From positions 310,001-374,000 of the forward strand of contig CAZQSZ010000002.1 in NCBI GenBank assembly GCA_964596345.1: 64,000 nt of DNA. Direction: 5' to 3'. A program made the position numbers and the translations under genes. Shown in pieces: positions 1 to 7,845 of the stretch. The notes below the pieces were generated by a model, which worked only from the letters and a program-made list of their open reading frames with translations, was not told the origin of the DNA and did not search any database. Each line of letters opens with the position of its first letter. Position 1 is the stretch's first letter. Origin of the DNA: CADEDV01 sp964596345 (lineage in GTDB: Bacteria; Bacteroidota; Bacteroidia; Chitinophagales; Chitinophagaceae).

Positions 1-406
1 AATTATCTGTATTATTTCCATACCTATAGAACAGTAAGATTGTTTGTTGAGGGAGCTGTATCTCATTATAGTTTAAAAGGCTACAAGTTATCTTGTCAAT
101 TTGCTGTTGGTTTTCAATTCCAAAAATATCAACTATTAAAGAATCATCCGACCAACGGTTATAAAATACTTCAAACTCAGAAGAACCTCTGGTAACCTTT
201 ATAATAAGTTCGGAAATATTTTCAAGTTGATTGTGCTCTTCTCCCGTATGATTTTTAAGCCGGTTTGGTGCAAGTCTGCTGATTTCATTTTCTGTCAATA
301 AACCGGCACAAGTGGTTATTGAATTATTTTTTGCTGCAGATTTGCAACTGAATATCAAAACTGATAGATATATCAATAATAGACAAAAGCGATTATTTTT
401 TATCAT
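1..406 (-). CDS. Putative lipoprotein, C-terminus beyond the window edge
   Basis: An open frame starts with ATG at 404-406 and reads leftwards without a stop to base 1, so about 135 residues are visible and the C-terminus is missing. The N-terminus is a lysine/asparagine stretch, a hydrophobic segment, and the lipobox-like LIFSC ending at about residue 20. This suggests export and lipid anchoring at the cell envelope. The rest is polar with no motif I recognise. Base composition is more AT-rich than most neighbours. Function unknown. Confidence 0.6.
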   Translation of the reverse strand, partial: MIKNNRFCLLLIYLSVLIFSCKSAAKNNSITTCAGLLTENEISRLAPNRLKNHTGEEHNQLENISELIIKVTRGSSEFEVFYNRWSDDSLIVDIFGIENQQQIDKITCSLLNYNEIQLPQQTILLFYRYGNNTDN

Positions 407-423
407 TGTTTTGTTTGTGCTCT

Positions 424-885
424 TTATACAGGGTCTTTAAAAATATATTGTTCTTCATAAGGGATTTCAAACGCAGTTAGAAACTGGCGGTATTCTTCCA
501 AAAATCTTTGCTTTCTATGATGTGTTTCCTGGGTTTGTATGTACCTGATCACATCAGGTAAATCCTTTTTACTATACGAAAAGGCTCCAAACCCTTCCTG
601 CCAGGCAAAAGCTACCTGGCAAAATTGCTTTTCTTTGATCCATTTACTGGTTTCCGTTTTTACATTTTGTACCAAGGCCGAAAGAGCCTGTATTGGCCGC
701 AACCCAATGAGAATATGGATATGATCCGGCATACTGTTTACCTGCAATAACTTGTGCCCGTTGTTTTGTATGATACCTGTTATGTATTTATGCAGTTCAT
801 CTTTCCAGGAAGAATGAATGAGAGCTGCCCGGTGTTTGACAGCAAAAACCAATTGAACATGCAGCTGTGTATAGGTGTTCGCCAT
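424..885 (-). CDS. IS200-like / REP-associated tyrosine transposase (RAYT)
   Basis: Y1-type HUH single-strand transposase of about 153 residues. The H-x-H metal-binding pair is visible in the segment MPDHIHILIG. The likely catalytic tyrosine lies in VIRYIQTQETHHRKQRF near the C-terminus, as is usual for this family. I start at MANTYTQLHVQLVFAVKHR because that is the canonical family N-terminus; the frame is open for ten more codons upstream. Enzymes of this type cut and join single-stranded DNA at hairpins. Four short hairpins lie immediately upstream at 929-1089, as expected for a RAYT with its REP repeats. The frame is intact and the gene looks functional. Confidence 0.9.
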   Translation of the reverse strand: MANTYTQLHVQLVFAVKHRAALIHSSWKDELHKYITGIIQNNGHKLLQVNSMPDHIHILIGLRPIQALSALVQNVKTETSKWIKEKQFCQVAFAWQEGFGAFSYSKKDLPDVIRYIQTQETHHRKQRFLEEYRQFLTAFEIPYEEQYIFKDPV

Positions 886-928
886 GCTGATGGGATAAGG
901 TAAATAAATATACAAAAGATATTATTCC

Positions 929-1089
929 GTGTTCCGGAGGAACACACTACTGGTAGAAAATTTCATAATGCGGGTTCGTGGCGTCCCGGAGGGACGCTTT
1001 GTGATTTTATCACCATTGCACAAACCGTTCCGCTGGAACGGAGACGTTTTGATTTTGATATTCTACCGGGAAGATGTCCCTACGGGACA
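929..1089. repeat. Array of four REP-like hairpins next to the RAYT gene
   Basis: Four perfect short palindromes recur every 44-52 bp: 929-945 (GTGTTCC, loop GGA), 981-997 (GCGTCCC, loop GGA), 1025-1041 (CCGTTCC, loop GCT) and 1075-1089 (TGTCCC, loop TAC). Each has a 6-7 bp stem and a 3-nt loop, with a GTYCC core in the 5' arm. Outer stem bases differ between copies while pairing is kept. Position next to an IS200-like transposase is typical of REP/RAYT pairs. Confidence 0.85.
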
Positions 1090-1342
1090 GAAGGAAGTTT
1101 TCGACGCTAGCTGAGTAGCGATCTGAACGATGAAGTGAGTGACACAACAGACGATGCTATCAGCACTACAGCCGGGTTAATCAAAATTCCAAATGCTTCC
1201 TTCGTCGGCATGACAAGACCCGGTTGGGAAGGCAGCCTTGCTGTGTATAACTGCTGCAAAATTCCTTCCGGCAAATCCCTGATTCTGCCCTACATTTGCG
1301 CAATTTGTTTTACCCGCCCCCCAGGGGGATTAAAAAAAAATA
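1090..1342. other. Noncoding gap upstream of carA with repeat-like segments and a possible promoter
   Basis: No coding signal. The stretch 1188-1216 resembles the start of the two long repeats at 45.2 and 45.6 kb, sharing the end GGCATGACAAGAC. At 1291-1298 TACATTTG matches the Bacteroidota -7 consensus TAnnTTTG, but no good -33 box is seen, so a carA promoter here is tentative. Just before the start codon CCCCCCAGGGGG (about 1317-1328) resembles half of the C-run/G-run palindromes found elsewhere in the window. Confidence 0.4.
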
Positions 1343-2458
1343 ATGCCTGATCAAACTACTCCTTCTGTTCCTGCCGTGTTAGTATTAGCGGATGGTACCG
1401 TGGCCCATGGCCGTTCGTTTGGCGCTATCGGCACCACCACCGGCGAGATCTGTTTTAATACCGGGATGACCGGCTACCAGGAAGTGTTTACCGACCCCAG
1501 TTATTTTGGCCAGATCCTGATCATGAACAGTGCCCATATCGGTAATTATGGAGTGAAGGAGGAAGATGTGGAAAGCGATGGGGTGAAGATCAGCGGGCTG
1601 ATCGGCCGCAACCTCGAAGAAACCTATTCCCGCAAGCTGGCCAAAGGCTCCCTGCACGAATACCTGAAAACAAATGGAGTGGTAAGCATTGAAGGGGTGG
1701 ACACCCGTGCCCTGGTAGCGGAAGTGCGTACCAAAGGAGCCATGAACTGTATCATTTCTTCAGAGACCACCGATGTGGAACTGCTGAAAAAGAAACTGGC
1801 CGGAGTACCCGATATGGCGGGACTGGAACTGGCTTCTAAAGTGAGCACCAAAGAAAGTTATGAGCTGGGCGATGCGAATGCGGATATCAGGATTGCCGTG
1901 ATGGATTATGGCGTTAAAAGAAATATCCTGCACTGCATGGTGGAAAGAGGGGCTTATGTGAAAGTGTTCCCGGCCAAAACGGCCCTGGAAGAAGTGAAAC
2001 AATTTCAGCCACATGGATATTTTATTTCCAATGGTCCCGGCGACCCGGCCCCGATGGACTATGCAGTGGCCACGCTGAAACAAATATTGAAAGAAGAGAA
2101 ACCGGTGTTTGGTATTTGCCTGGGGCACCAGCTGCTGGCACTGGCGAATGATATTCCTACGTTTAAAATGCACCACGGTCACCGTGGACTGAACCACCCC
2201 GTGAAAAATTTGATCTCCGGCCGTTCGGAGATCACGACACAGAACCACGGTTTTGGTGTGGACCCGGAAGCAGTACGTAAAGCCGATCATATCGAGATCA
2301 CCCATGTGAACCTGAACGACCAGAGCATTGAAGGTATCCGGGTGAAAGGCAAACCGGCTTTCTCGGTGCAATATCATCCGGAAGCCACTCCTGGTCCGCA
2401 CGACAGCCGCTATTTGTTTGATGAGTTTATAGCGATGATCAGGGCACAGAAGAATTGA
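1343..2458 (+). CDS. carA: Carbamoyl-phosphate synthase, small (glutaminase) subunit
   Basis: Cytoplasmic subunit that hydrolyses glutamine and channels ammonia to CarB for carbamoyl phosphate, feeding pyrimidine and arginine synthesis. The 371-residue length is normal for the family. The N-terminal CPSase small-chain domain (about residues 10-150) is followed by a class I glutamine amidotransferase domain with the nucleophile in FGICLGHQLLAL (about residue 259) and the His/Glu pair in QYHPEATPGPHDS near residue 345. The ATG at 1343 gives the usual N-terminus. carB is not in the window, so the two subunit genes are not adjacent downstream here. Confidence 0.97.
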   Translation: MPDQTTPSVPAVLVLADGTVAHGRSFGAIGTTTGEICFNTGMTGYQEVFTDPSYFGQILIMNSAHIGNYGVKEEDVESDGVKISGLIGRNLEETYSRKLAKGSLHEYLKTNGVVSIEGVDTRALVAEVRTKGAMNCIISSETTDVELLKKKLAGVPDMAGLELASKVSTKESYELGDANADIRIAVMDYGVKRNILHCMVERGAYVKVFPAKTALEEVKQFQPHGYFISNGPGDPAPMDYAVATLKQILKEEKPVFGICLGHQLLALANDIPTFKMHHGHRGLNHPVKNLISGRSEITTQNHGFGVDPEAVRKADHIEITHVNLNDQSIEGIRVKGKPAFSVQYHPEATPGPHDSRYLFDEFIAMIRAQKN

Positions 2459-2466
2459 TTGGCCGA

Positions 2467-2529
2467 TGTGCGAATGTGCCAATTGGCGGATGGAGGGGCG
2501 ATGCATGAACAAGTTCTTTCATTCGCACA
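2467..2529. repeat. Inverted word tract (TGTGCGAATG)
   Basis: TGTGCGAATG at 2467-2476 is mirrored exactly by CATTCGCACA at 2520-2529. Related words (AATGTG, CACATTT) recur every 9-10 bp across 2464-2560. It fills the gap between carA and the acetyltransferase and is one of several such tracts in the window. Confidence 0.6.
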
Positions 2530-2562
2530 TTTTCACATTTATTAATTTTCAAATTTTTCCTC

Positions 2563-3096
2563 TTGTTCCCGGAATTAGCAACCCAACGTTTTTGGCTCAA
2601 AGCCATCCTTCCCGAAGACCAGGCTTTTATTTACCAGGGATTGAGTGATCCGGCGGTAATTCCTTTTTATGGCGTGAGCTATTCCAGCCTGGAAGAAACG
2701 AAAGCACAAATGGATTTTTATAACAGTATCTGGAAAGAAAAGACCGGCTGTTGGTGGAAGATCGTGGACAAAGCAACGGGACAACCCGTGGGAGCCTGTG
2801 GCATGAATTATTATTCGTTAGAACACGAGAAAGGAGAAGTAGGCTACTGGTTATTGCCGGCTTATTGGAAAAAAGGCATTATGCCGGAAGTGATACCGGT
2901 GATGACGGATCATTTATTCAAACACTGGAAACTGCACCGGCTGGAAGCCGTGATCGAAGAAGGGAACGAGGCGAGTTGCAGGTTGTCGGAGAAGCTCGGG
3001 TTTACTTACGAAGGCACACTACGGGAAGCAGAAGTGAAGAACGGCAAGAGGATTAGTTTGCGGATGTATAGTTTGCTGGCAACCGGCCACAAATGA
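2563..3096 (+). CDS. GNAT family N-acetyltransferase (RimJ/RimL type)
   Basis: A 177-residue protein of the RimJ/RimL-like acetyltransferase group, which transfers acetyl from acetyl-CoA to protein N-termini or small amines. The N-terminus FPELATQRFWLKAILPEDQ matches the family opening F-P-x-L-x-T-x-R-L-x-L-R. The acetyl-CoA region lies around GEVGYWLLPAYWKKGIMPEV (about residues 90-110), and EGNEASCRLSEKLGFTYEGT is the conserved C-terminal block. No ATG fits, so TTG at 2563 is taken as start; the frame has no in-frame ATG upstream before a stop. Substrate unknown. Confidence 0.88.
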   Translation: MFPELATQRFWLKAILPEDQAFIYQGLSDPAVIPFYGVSYSSLEETKAQMDFYNSIWKEKTGCWWKIVDKATGQPVGACGMNYYSLEHEKGEVGYWLLPAYWKKGIMPEVIPVMTDHLFKHWKLHRLEAVIEEGNEASCRLSEKLGFTYEGTLREAEVKNGKRISLRMYSLLATGHK

Positions 3097-3100
3097 GATT

Positions 3101-3199
3101 TGGTCACGAATCACACAAATAATTACAAGGCAAGTAAGATGAAACCGTGCCGGCTGTTCTTAATAAACTCATTCGTGCAATTAGTGTAATTCGTGACCA
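3101..3199. repeat. 99-bp element with 16-bp inverted ends (CACGAATNACAC type)
   Basis: The ends TGGTCACGAATCACAC (3101-3116) and GTGTAATTCGTGACCA (3184-3199) are inverted repeats matching at 15 of 16 positions. The 67 bp between them have no gene but contain related words (ATTCGTGCAATTAG). The layout looks like a small non-autonomous element between the acetyltransferase gene and aroQ. Confidence 0.7.
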
Positions 3200-3249
3200 C
3201 CGCTTAATATCTTTTGTAATCTGTGGCTTAGTTTTTACTTTAGCTTATT

Positions 3250-3672
3250 ATGAAGATCGCAATCATCAATGGCCCCAACCTGAACCTGCTCGGTAAAAGA
3301 GAGACCGGTATCTATGGCAGCATGTCGTTTGAAGAGTTCCTGCCTTCACTGAAAAAGAAATATGCCCATATTACGATCAGCTATTTCCAGAGCAATATTG
3401 AAGGTGAACTGATCAGTGAACTGCAACGGGTGGGTTTTGAAGCCGATGGTATTGTATTGAACCCGGCGGGTTATACGCATACATCCGTGGCCATCGGGGA
3501 TGCGATTGCCGGTATCAAAGCTCCCGTGGTGGAAGTGCATATCTCCAATGTGCATGCCCGGGAAGATTTCCGGAAACTCTCGCATGTATCAGCCAAAGCA
3601 GCCGGCAGCATTTTCGGGCTGGGACTGAAAGGCTATGAACTGGCGATCGAGTATTTGGTTTCCAATAAGTAG
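3250..3672 (+). CDS. aroQ: 3-dehydroquinate dehydratase, type II
   Basis: Catalyses 3-dehydroquinate to 3-dehydroshikimate in the shikimate pathway, in the cytoplasm. The 140 residues are the usual length. Family signatures are visible: IINGPNLNLLGKRETGIYG with the catalytic Tyr, the substrate-binding LNPAGYTHTSVAIGDAI, and VEVHISNVHAREDFR with the catalytic His and the Arg used in binding. ATG at 3250 begins directly at the conserved N-terminus. It stands alone between two repeat-rich gaps. Confidence 0.97.
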   Translation: MKIAIINGPNLNLLGKRETGIYGSMSFEEFLPSLKKKYAHITISYFQSNIEGELISELQRVGFEADGIVLNPAGYTHTSVAIGDAIAGIKAPVVEVHISNVHAREDFRKLSHVSAKAAGSIFGLGLKGYELAIEYLVSNK

Positions 3673-3875
3673 TTTGTTCCCACAAAGACACAAAGGGCAC
3701 AAATAATTACTTCCTGACAGATTCTCTTAATCGCTGTCCGGATCCGGATTTCTGTTTTCGATTTTCTTTACCACACCTGCCTGCCAGCAGGCAGGTAGGA
3801 TCATAGGCACATAGAAAAAAACATAGAGACCCTATGTGTCTCTATGTTTCTATTGTGTCTATGTGGTGAATGGAA
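3673..3875. repeat. Stack of four different repeat motifs
   Basis: The gap between the convergent aroQ and BNR genes is made largely of repeats: an ACAAAG word tract (about 3681-3703), the 12-bp palindrome TCCGGATCCGGA (3737-3748), a 9-bp-stem palindrome ACCTGCCTG/CAGGCAGGT (3775-3783 with 3788-3796), and an ACATAG word tract folding on itself (about 3799-3867, core arms ACATAGAGA 3821-3829 and TCTCTATGT 3839-3847). The last resembles the arms flanking the GxxExxY gene at 8.7-9.2 kb. No coding sequence is present. Confidence 0.7.
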
Positions 3876-6524
3876 TTAATCTCTTTCCGGTTCACTCCCC
3901 GGTTCGGTATCATCCACATTCGCCGTGGGTGCGGGACTGTGTTTTTGTTTTTCCATTTTCTTCTTCATCCACTCGGGATCCTTGCGCTGCATCTGCACAT
4001 CACCTAATTTGGCTACATATAAACTGCGGCCATGGGTGCCGAGTACAATTTCATTTTCCCGCTGCTGGATCGCAATATCATGCACCGGTACTGATTTGGG
4101 CATACCGCCATTCCATAACATGAAACTGTTGCCGGCATCAAAACTTACATACAAACCGCCATCAGTACCCACATAAAGGATGCTGTCATTCTTTGGATCT
4201 TCTTTCACCACATTGATAGGTTCATTGGGTAAATCTTTACCCAGTTGTTTCCAGCTCATGCCATAATCATCACTCACATATAAATAAGGAGCGAAATTAT
4301 CAAAGCGGTAACCGTTCAGGGATACATATACCCTTGCTTCTTTATGCTGCGAAGCAGTGACCCTGCTTACCCACAAACTATTGGTTTGTAAACCCTGAGC
4401 TGGTCGAAGGGTTTTGGATTTAGCTTTTCCTTGTGGCACTTCGACAGACTCAGTGCTGATTCGTTCCCAGGTATAACCGCCATCTTTACTGATATGAATA
4501 ATCCCGTCATCCGAACCTGTATATACTAATCCGAAACGTAAAGGCGATTCACTGATGGTAGTGAGTGTTCCATAAGGCACATTACCGCTTACTTTTCCTT
4601 TGGTCATATCTGTACTCATCGGTATCAGCGTATCGCCTTTGTTTAATGAACGGTAGAGACGGTTAGCACCATAATACAATACATCCTGGTTGTGCTTGCT
4701 CAAAAGAATCGGCGTTTGCCAGTTGAACCGTAACGGCGTTTCACCCAGTTCATGTACGGGGCGTAAGAATTTTTGCGAACCTCTTCTTTCTTTATTGTAT
4801 CGTCCGTACACGCCAAATTGTGAACCGGAATACACCGTAGCATTATCCCTGGTATCCACCTGCGCCTGCATCCCGTCACCACCATTGATGCCTTTGTAGG
4901 CGTACTGGCCATTGTCGATCCAGCCCGCATCTTCTTTATGTGTGGAAGGTCCCCACCAGCTGCCGTTATCCTGCAAACCACCATACACATTATAGGGTTT
5001 GGCATCATCCACGGTGATGGCATAGAATTGTCCCACGGCAGGCATATTGGCTTTGAACCATGTGGCACCATCATCATAAGTAATATTGGCACCGCCATCG
5101 TTGCCATTGATCACATGCGAGTCTTTTTTCGGGTTCACCCACAAAGCATGATGATCGGGATGCACATTGCCCTTGTCCATTGTCTTGAATGTTTTGCCGC
5201 CATCAGCAGAAACCTGTGCATAGAAACCAAGAATAAAAACTTTATCCGGGTTGGTGTAGGAAGTATAAATTTTGGCGAAATAGTAACCATAAGTATTAAA
5301 GATGCCAATCGGTTTATCATGACTTTTTTTCCAGGTCTGCCCGCCATCTTCGCTGCGATAAACTTCGCAACCAGCAATGCCCGTATTCTGGAAGCCATCA
5401 TCACTGTCAAGATAATCATACAAAGCAGAAGGCTTCACTTTATCAGCCGCCACCATTTCTTTCACCATTTTGCCATTATATTTTCTCGGGAAACCATTCT
5501 TGCGGAGGAAAGTATCGATCAGGTTGGTTTTGAGTGCAGCAAATTGTTCTTTGGTAATACTTTTAAAATCTTCTTTCTTATAAAGGGAATCATTCTTTTT
5601 GGCTTCAGCAGTTTTGGGAGTGTTATTATCAACAATGGCCCAAACAAGTTTTGGATTGCCGGGATATACTGCCAAACCGATCCGGCCGATCTTATCACCG
5701 GTCATAAAACCCGAACCAGGGCCAGAGACTAATTTCCAGCTTTCACCACCGTCATTGCTTTTATAGATGCCGCTGCTCTTACCACTTTCTTCAAATTTCC
5801 AGGCCCTGCGCACCCGGTACCACATACCGGCGTATACTTCATTGGGGTTAGAAGGATTGATATCAATATCCACGCAACCGGTGTTATCATCCACAAACAA
5901 GGTTTGTTTCCAGCTCTTGCCGCCATCGGTGGTTTTATACACCCCTCTTTCTTTATTCTGGGAATAGAGATGACCCAATACCGCCACCCACGCAATATTA
6001 TTATCGGTTGGGTGCAGTTGAATTTTACCAATATGATGTGATTCAGGCAGACCAACATATTCCCAGGTCTTACCGTTATTATTACTTTTATAGACACCCA
6101 CACCGGCATAAGAAGAACGGCTGCTGTTCACTTCACCGGTACCCACCCAGATGGTTTTTGATTTCCAGTTTACGGCAATATCCCCGATAAATAACATATC
6201 CAAACTATCCATGATAGGAACAAAACTCTGCCCATTATTTTTTGTATGCCATAAACCGCCGGTAGCATAAGCCAAATAAAATTCTGTCGGGTCATCGGGG
6301 TTGGCATCAATATCCACCACCCGTCCACTCATGATCGTGGGACCGATGTTCCGGAAATGGATATCATTCAACTGGGATTTACTTTCCAGTGCTTTCCGTT
6401 GCTCCATCACTTTCATTCTTTCGGCAGCAGGCGTGGGGTTTACCTGTGCAGCAACCAGGGTGACAATGAACAGGTTAACCATTATGCCAATGGTAGGCAG
6501 GTAATTTTTTAACAGGCGGGACAT
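3876..6524 (-). CDS. Exported BNR/Asp-box repeat protein (VPS10/sialidase-like beta-propeller)
   Basis: An 882-residue protein with an N-terminal membrane/signal segment (LPTIGIMVNLFIVTLVAAQ) and many Asp-box motifs of form S-x-D-G-G-x-x-W: KTTDGGKSWKQ, KSNDGGESWKL, RSEDGGQTWKK, SKDGGYTWER and SDDYGMSWKQ. Such repeats build beta-propellers as in VPS10/sortilin and BNR glycosidase-like proteins. No catalytic residues can be assigned, so the role (adhesion, glycan binding or hydrolysis) is open. No T9SS sorting domain is seen; the tail is charged. Around residues 690-712 the sequence SKTLRPAQGLQ is encoded by a dispersed palindromic repeat (see 4393-4455), probably a loop insertion. Confidence 0.85.
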   Translation of the reverse strand: MSRLLKNYLPTIGIMVNLFIVTLVAAQVNPTPAAERMKVMEQRKALESKSQLNDIHFRNIGPTIMSGRVVDIDANPDDPTEFYLAYATGGLWHTKNNGQSFVPIMDSLDMLFIGDIAVNWKSKTIWVGTGEVNSSRSSYAGVGVYKSNNNGKTWEYVGLPESHHIGKIQLHPTDNNIAWVAVLGHLYSQNKERGVYKTTDGGKSWKQTLFVDDNTGCVDIDINPSNPNEVYAGMWYRVRRAWKFEESGKSSGIYKSNDGGESWKLVSGPGSGFMTGDKIGRIGLAVYPGNPKLVWAIVDNNTPKTAEAKKNDSLYKKEDFKSITKEQFAALKTNLIDTFLRKNGFPRKYNGKMVKEMVAADKVKPSALYDYLDSDDGFQNTGIAGCEVYRSEDGGQTWKKSHDKPIGIFNTYGYYFAKIYTSYTNPDKVFILGFYAQVSADGGKTFKTMDKGNVHPDHHALWVNPKKDSHVINGNDGGANITYDDGATWFKANMPAVGQFYAITVDDAKPYNVYGGLQDNGSWWGPSTHKEDAGWIDNGQYAYKGINGGDGMQAQVDTRDNATVYSGSQFGVYGRYNKERRGSQKFLRPVHELGETPLRFNWQTPILLSKHNQDVLYYGANRLYRSLNKGDTLIPMSTDMTKGKVSGNVPYGTLTTISESPLRFGLVYTGSDDGIIHISKDGGYTWERISTESVEVPQGKAKSKTLRPAQGLQTNSLWVSRVTASQHKEARVYVSLNGYRFDNFAPYLYVSDDYGMSWKQLGKDLPNEPINVVKEDPKNDSILYVGTDGGLYVSFDAGNSFMLWNGGMPKSVPVHDIAIQQRENEIVLGTHGRSLYVAKLGDVQMQRKDPEWMKKKMEKQKHSPAPTANVDDTEPGSEPERD
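4393..4455. repeat. Two TTCGAC-type palindromic repeats inside the BNR gene
   Basis: CCCTGAGCTGGTCGAAGGG (4393-4411) and CACTTCGACAGACTCAGTG (4437-4455) are inverted copies of one motif, matching at 12 of 15 core positions. The same motif occurs at 45541-45577 and in degenerate form near 45950. Here it is translated in frame as part of the BNR protein. Confidence 0.7.
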
Positions 6525-6603
6525 AAAAGCAGTTAATTTTCGTTAGTAAATTGCAGCAGCTTACAGCTTGCTGCTCAGAGCTTACTCTCAAACTTACTAA
6601 ACT

Positions 6604-7311
6604 ATGCGCTTCATTCTTGTTTTACTGCTTCTTATTTCTGCAACCGGCTACAGCCAGCCCTGGAAGAGTTATATCATCAGCGTAAAAGGTGATACACTCA
6701 ACCGGGTGGATATGAAAGGCCGCAAACAGGGGCCCTGGGTGATCAAAGTAGAAAGCCTGCGGGGCGAAAGAGGCTATGAGGAAGAAGGCTATTTTGAAAA
6801 CGACCAGAAAACAGGTGAGTGGAAACGGTTCTCTTTAGAAGGTGTAAAGATCGCCGAAGAAAATTATAGCTGGGGCAAGCTGAATGGCCGGCAACGCTAC
6901 TATACCTACAACGGTGGTTTACTCAGAGAAGAAAGCTGGAGGGCCATGGACCCGGCGAATGCCTATGATACGGTTTCAGTATATGATGTGAATGATCCCA
7001 GCCGGGAAGTGGACCGGGTGATTGTGAAAAATGAAGGCTTTGCCATGAAGCATGGTAAATGGATATACTATGACCCGCGGGAAGGGCGGATTGAAGAAAC
7101 CGAGAACTATGTGATGAATAAATTACAAACCGCCGATGGCCTTTACGGCGATGATGATATTAAGCCCCTGAAAGTAAGTACCAGCTACCAGCCCAAGACC
7201 GACAGCCTTGGTAATAAAGTAGTGACCAAACCCAAAGAGATCCTGGAATACGAAAAGAAAAACTCCGGGAAAAAGAAAGTAAAGACCAGGGATGGAAGTA
7301 CGGGGTATTGA
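6604..7311 (+). CDS. Exported MORN-like repeat protein, function unknown
   Basis: A 235-residue protein with a clear signal peptide (MRFILVLLLLISATGYSQ). The middle holds degenerate MORN/YwqK-like units: MKGRKQGPWVI, EGYFENDQKTGEWKRF and NYSWGKLNGRQRYYTYNGGLLREE, each of the form G-x-W/R-x-x-Y/F. The C-terminus is lysine-rich. The family is common in Bacteroidota but has no agreed function. It is divergent from the BNR gene across a 79-bp gap and followed by a lipoprotein gene 30 bp on. Confidence 0.7.
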   Translation: MRFILVLLLLISATGYSQPWKSYIISVKGDTLNRVDMKGRKQGPWVIKVESLRGERGYEEEGYFENDQKTGEWKRFSLEGVKIAEENYSWGKLNGRQRYYTYNGGLLREESWRAMDPANAYDTVSVYDVNDPSREVDRVIVKNEGFAMKHGKWIYYDPREGRIEETENYVMNKLQTADGLYGDDDIKPLKVSTSYQPKTDSLGNKVVTKPKEILEYEKKNSGKKKVKTRDGSTGY

Positions 7312-7341
7312 ATTTTTAGTTCCCGATGAAATATAATCCTG

Positions 7342-7830
7342 ATGAAAAACGGTATCAATTCTGTAGTTATAGTATCTCTTTTGTTTTTGTTCTCCTGTAC
7401 AAAAGATGATCCCAAACCTTATGTACCTGTTAAGCGTTGCCCTGATTTAACCAGGAACAGGGATACGATTAATACCTATATTAATGGCACATGGGAATGG
7501 CTTGAGGAGAAAAGAATTAATAGGATAGATGGGGTTGTGTATTTTACTCCCAACAGCCCCAGATGGTATAGTACATTTTTGAAATTATCTAATGATACTG
7601 CATTTTTTACGGTAAATGGTTTGCCTGATTCTGTTTATCAATATAGAATACAAGAATTATCTGAAATTACTAATTACCCTGAAGATAGTATTCCTGTTAT
7701 TTCATATTACAGTTTCAATACCGGATTAAGAAAAGGTTCGGTCCCGATAATGGTATGCAATGATCAATTATTAATGCAATATCAATTTGTCAGCAGTTTA
7801 GCTGGGGAAAGAATTTGGAAAAGAAAATAG
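7342..7830 (+). CDS. Putative lipoprotein, possibly lipocalin-like
   Basis: A 162-residue protein with a lipoprotein signal (MKNGINSVVIVSLLFLFSC, cysteine at residue 19). The segment NGTWEWLEEKR early and GERIWKRK at the end resemble the first and last strands of small lipocalin-like barrels of Bacteroidota; this is a weak resemblance only. Codon use is AT-rich compared with flanking genes. It may be cotranscribed with the upstream MORN-like gene. Confidence 0.65.
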   Translation: MKNGINSVVIVSLLFLFSCTKDDPKPYVPVKRCPDLTRNRDTINTYINGTWEWLEEKRINRIDGVVYFTPNSPRWYSTFLKLSNDTAFFTVNGLPDSVYQYRIQELSEITNYPEDSIPVISYYSFNTGLRKGSVPIMVCNDQLLMQYQFVSSLAGERIWKRK

Positions 7831-7845
7831 TTTAATACTTATTAT

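Noticed and set aside
929..1089. CRISPR array
   Set aside because: Units are short hairpins of 15-17 bp that differ in sequence with spacing of 44-52 bp; no conserved direct repeat and no cas genes.
1760..2512. A 250-codon leftward frame opposite carA
   Set aside because: Antisense shadow of a well-supported gene; low-complexity composition rich in His, Arg and Phe and no recognisable domain.
4938..5732. A 264-codon rightward frame opposite the BNR protein gene
   Set aside because: Shadow frame; the minus-strand gene has Asp-box repeats across the whole interval.
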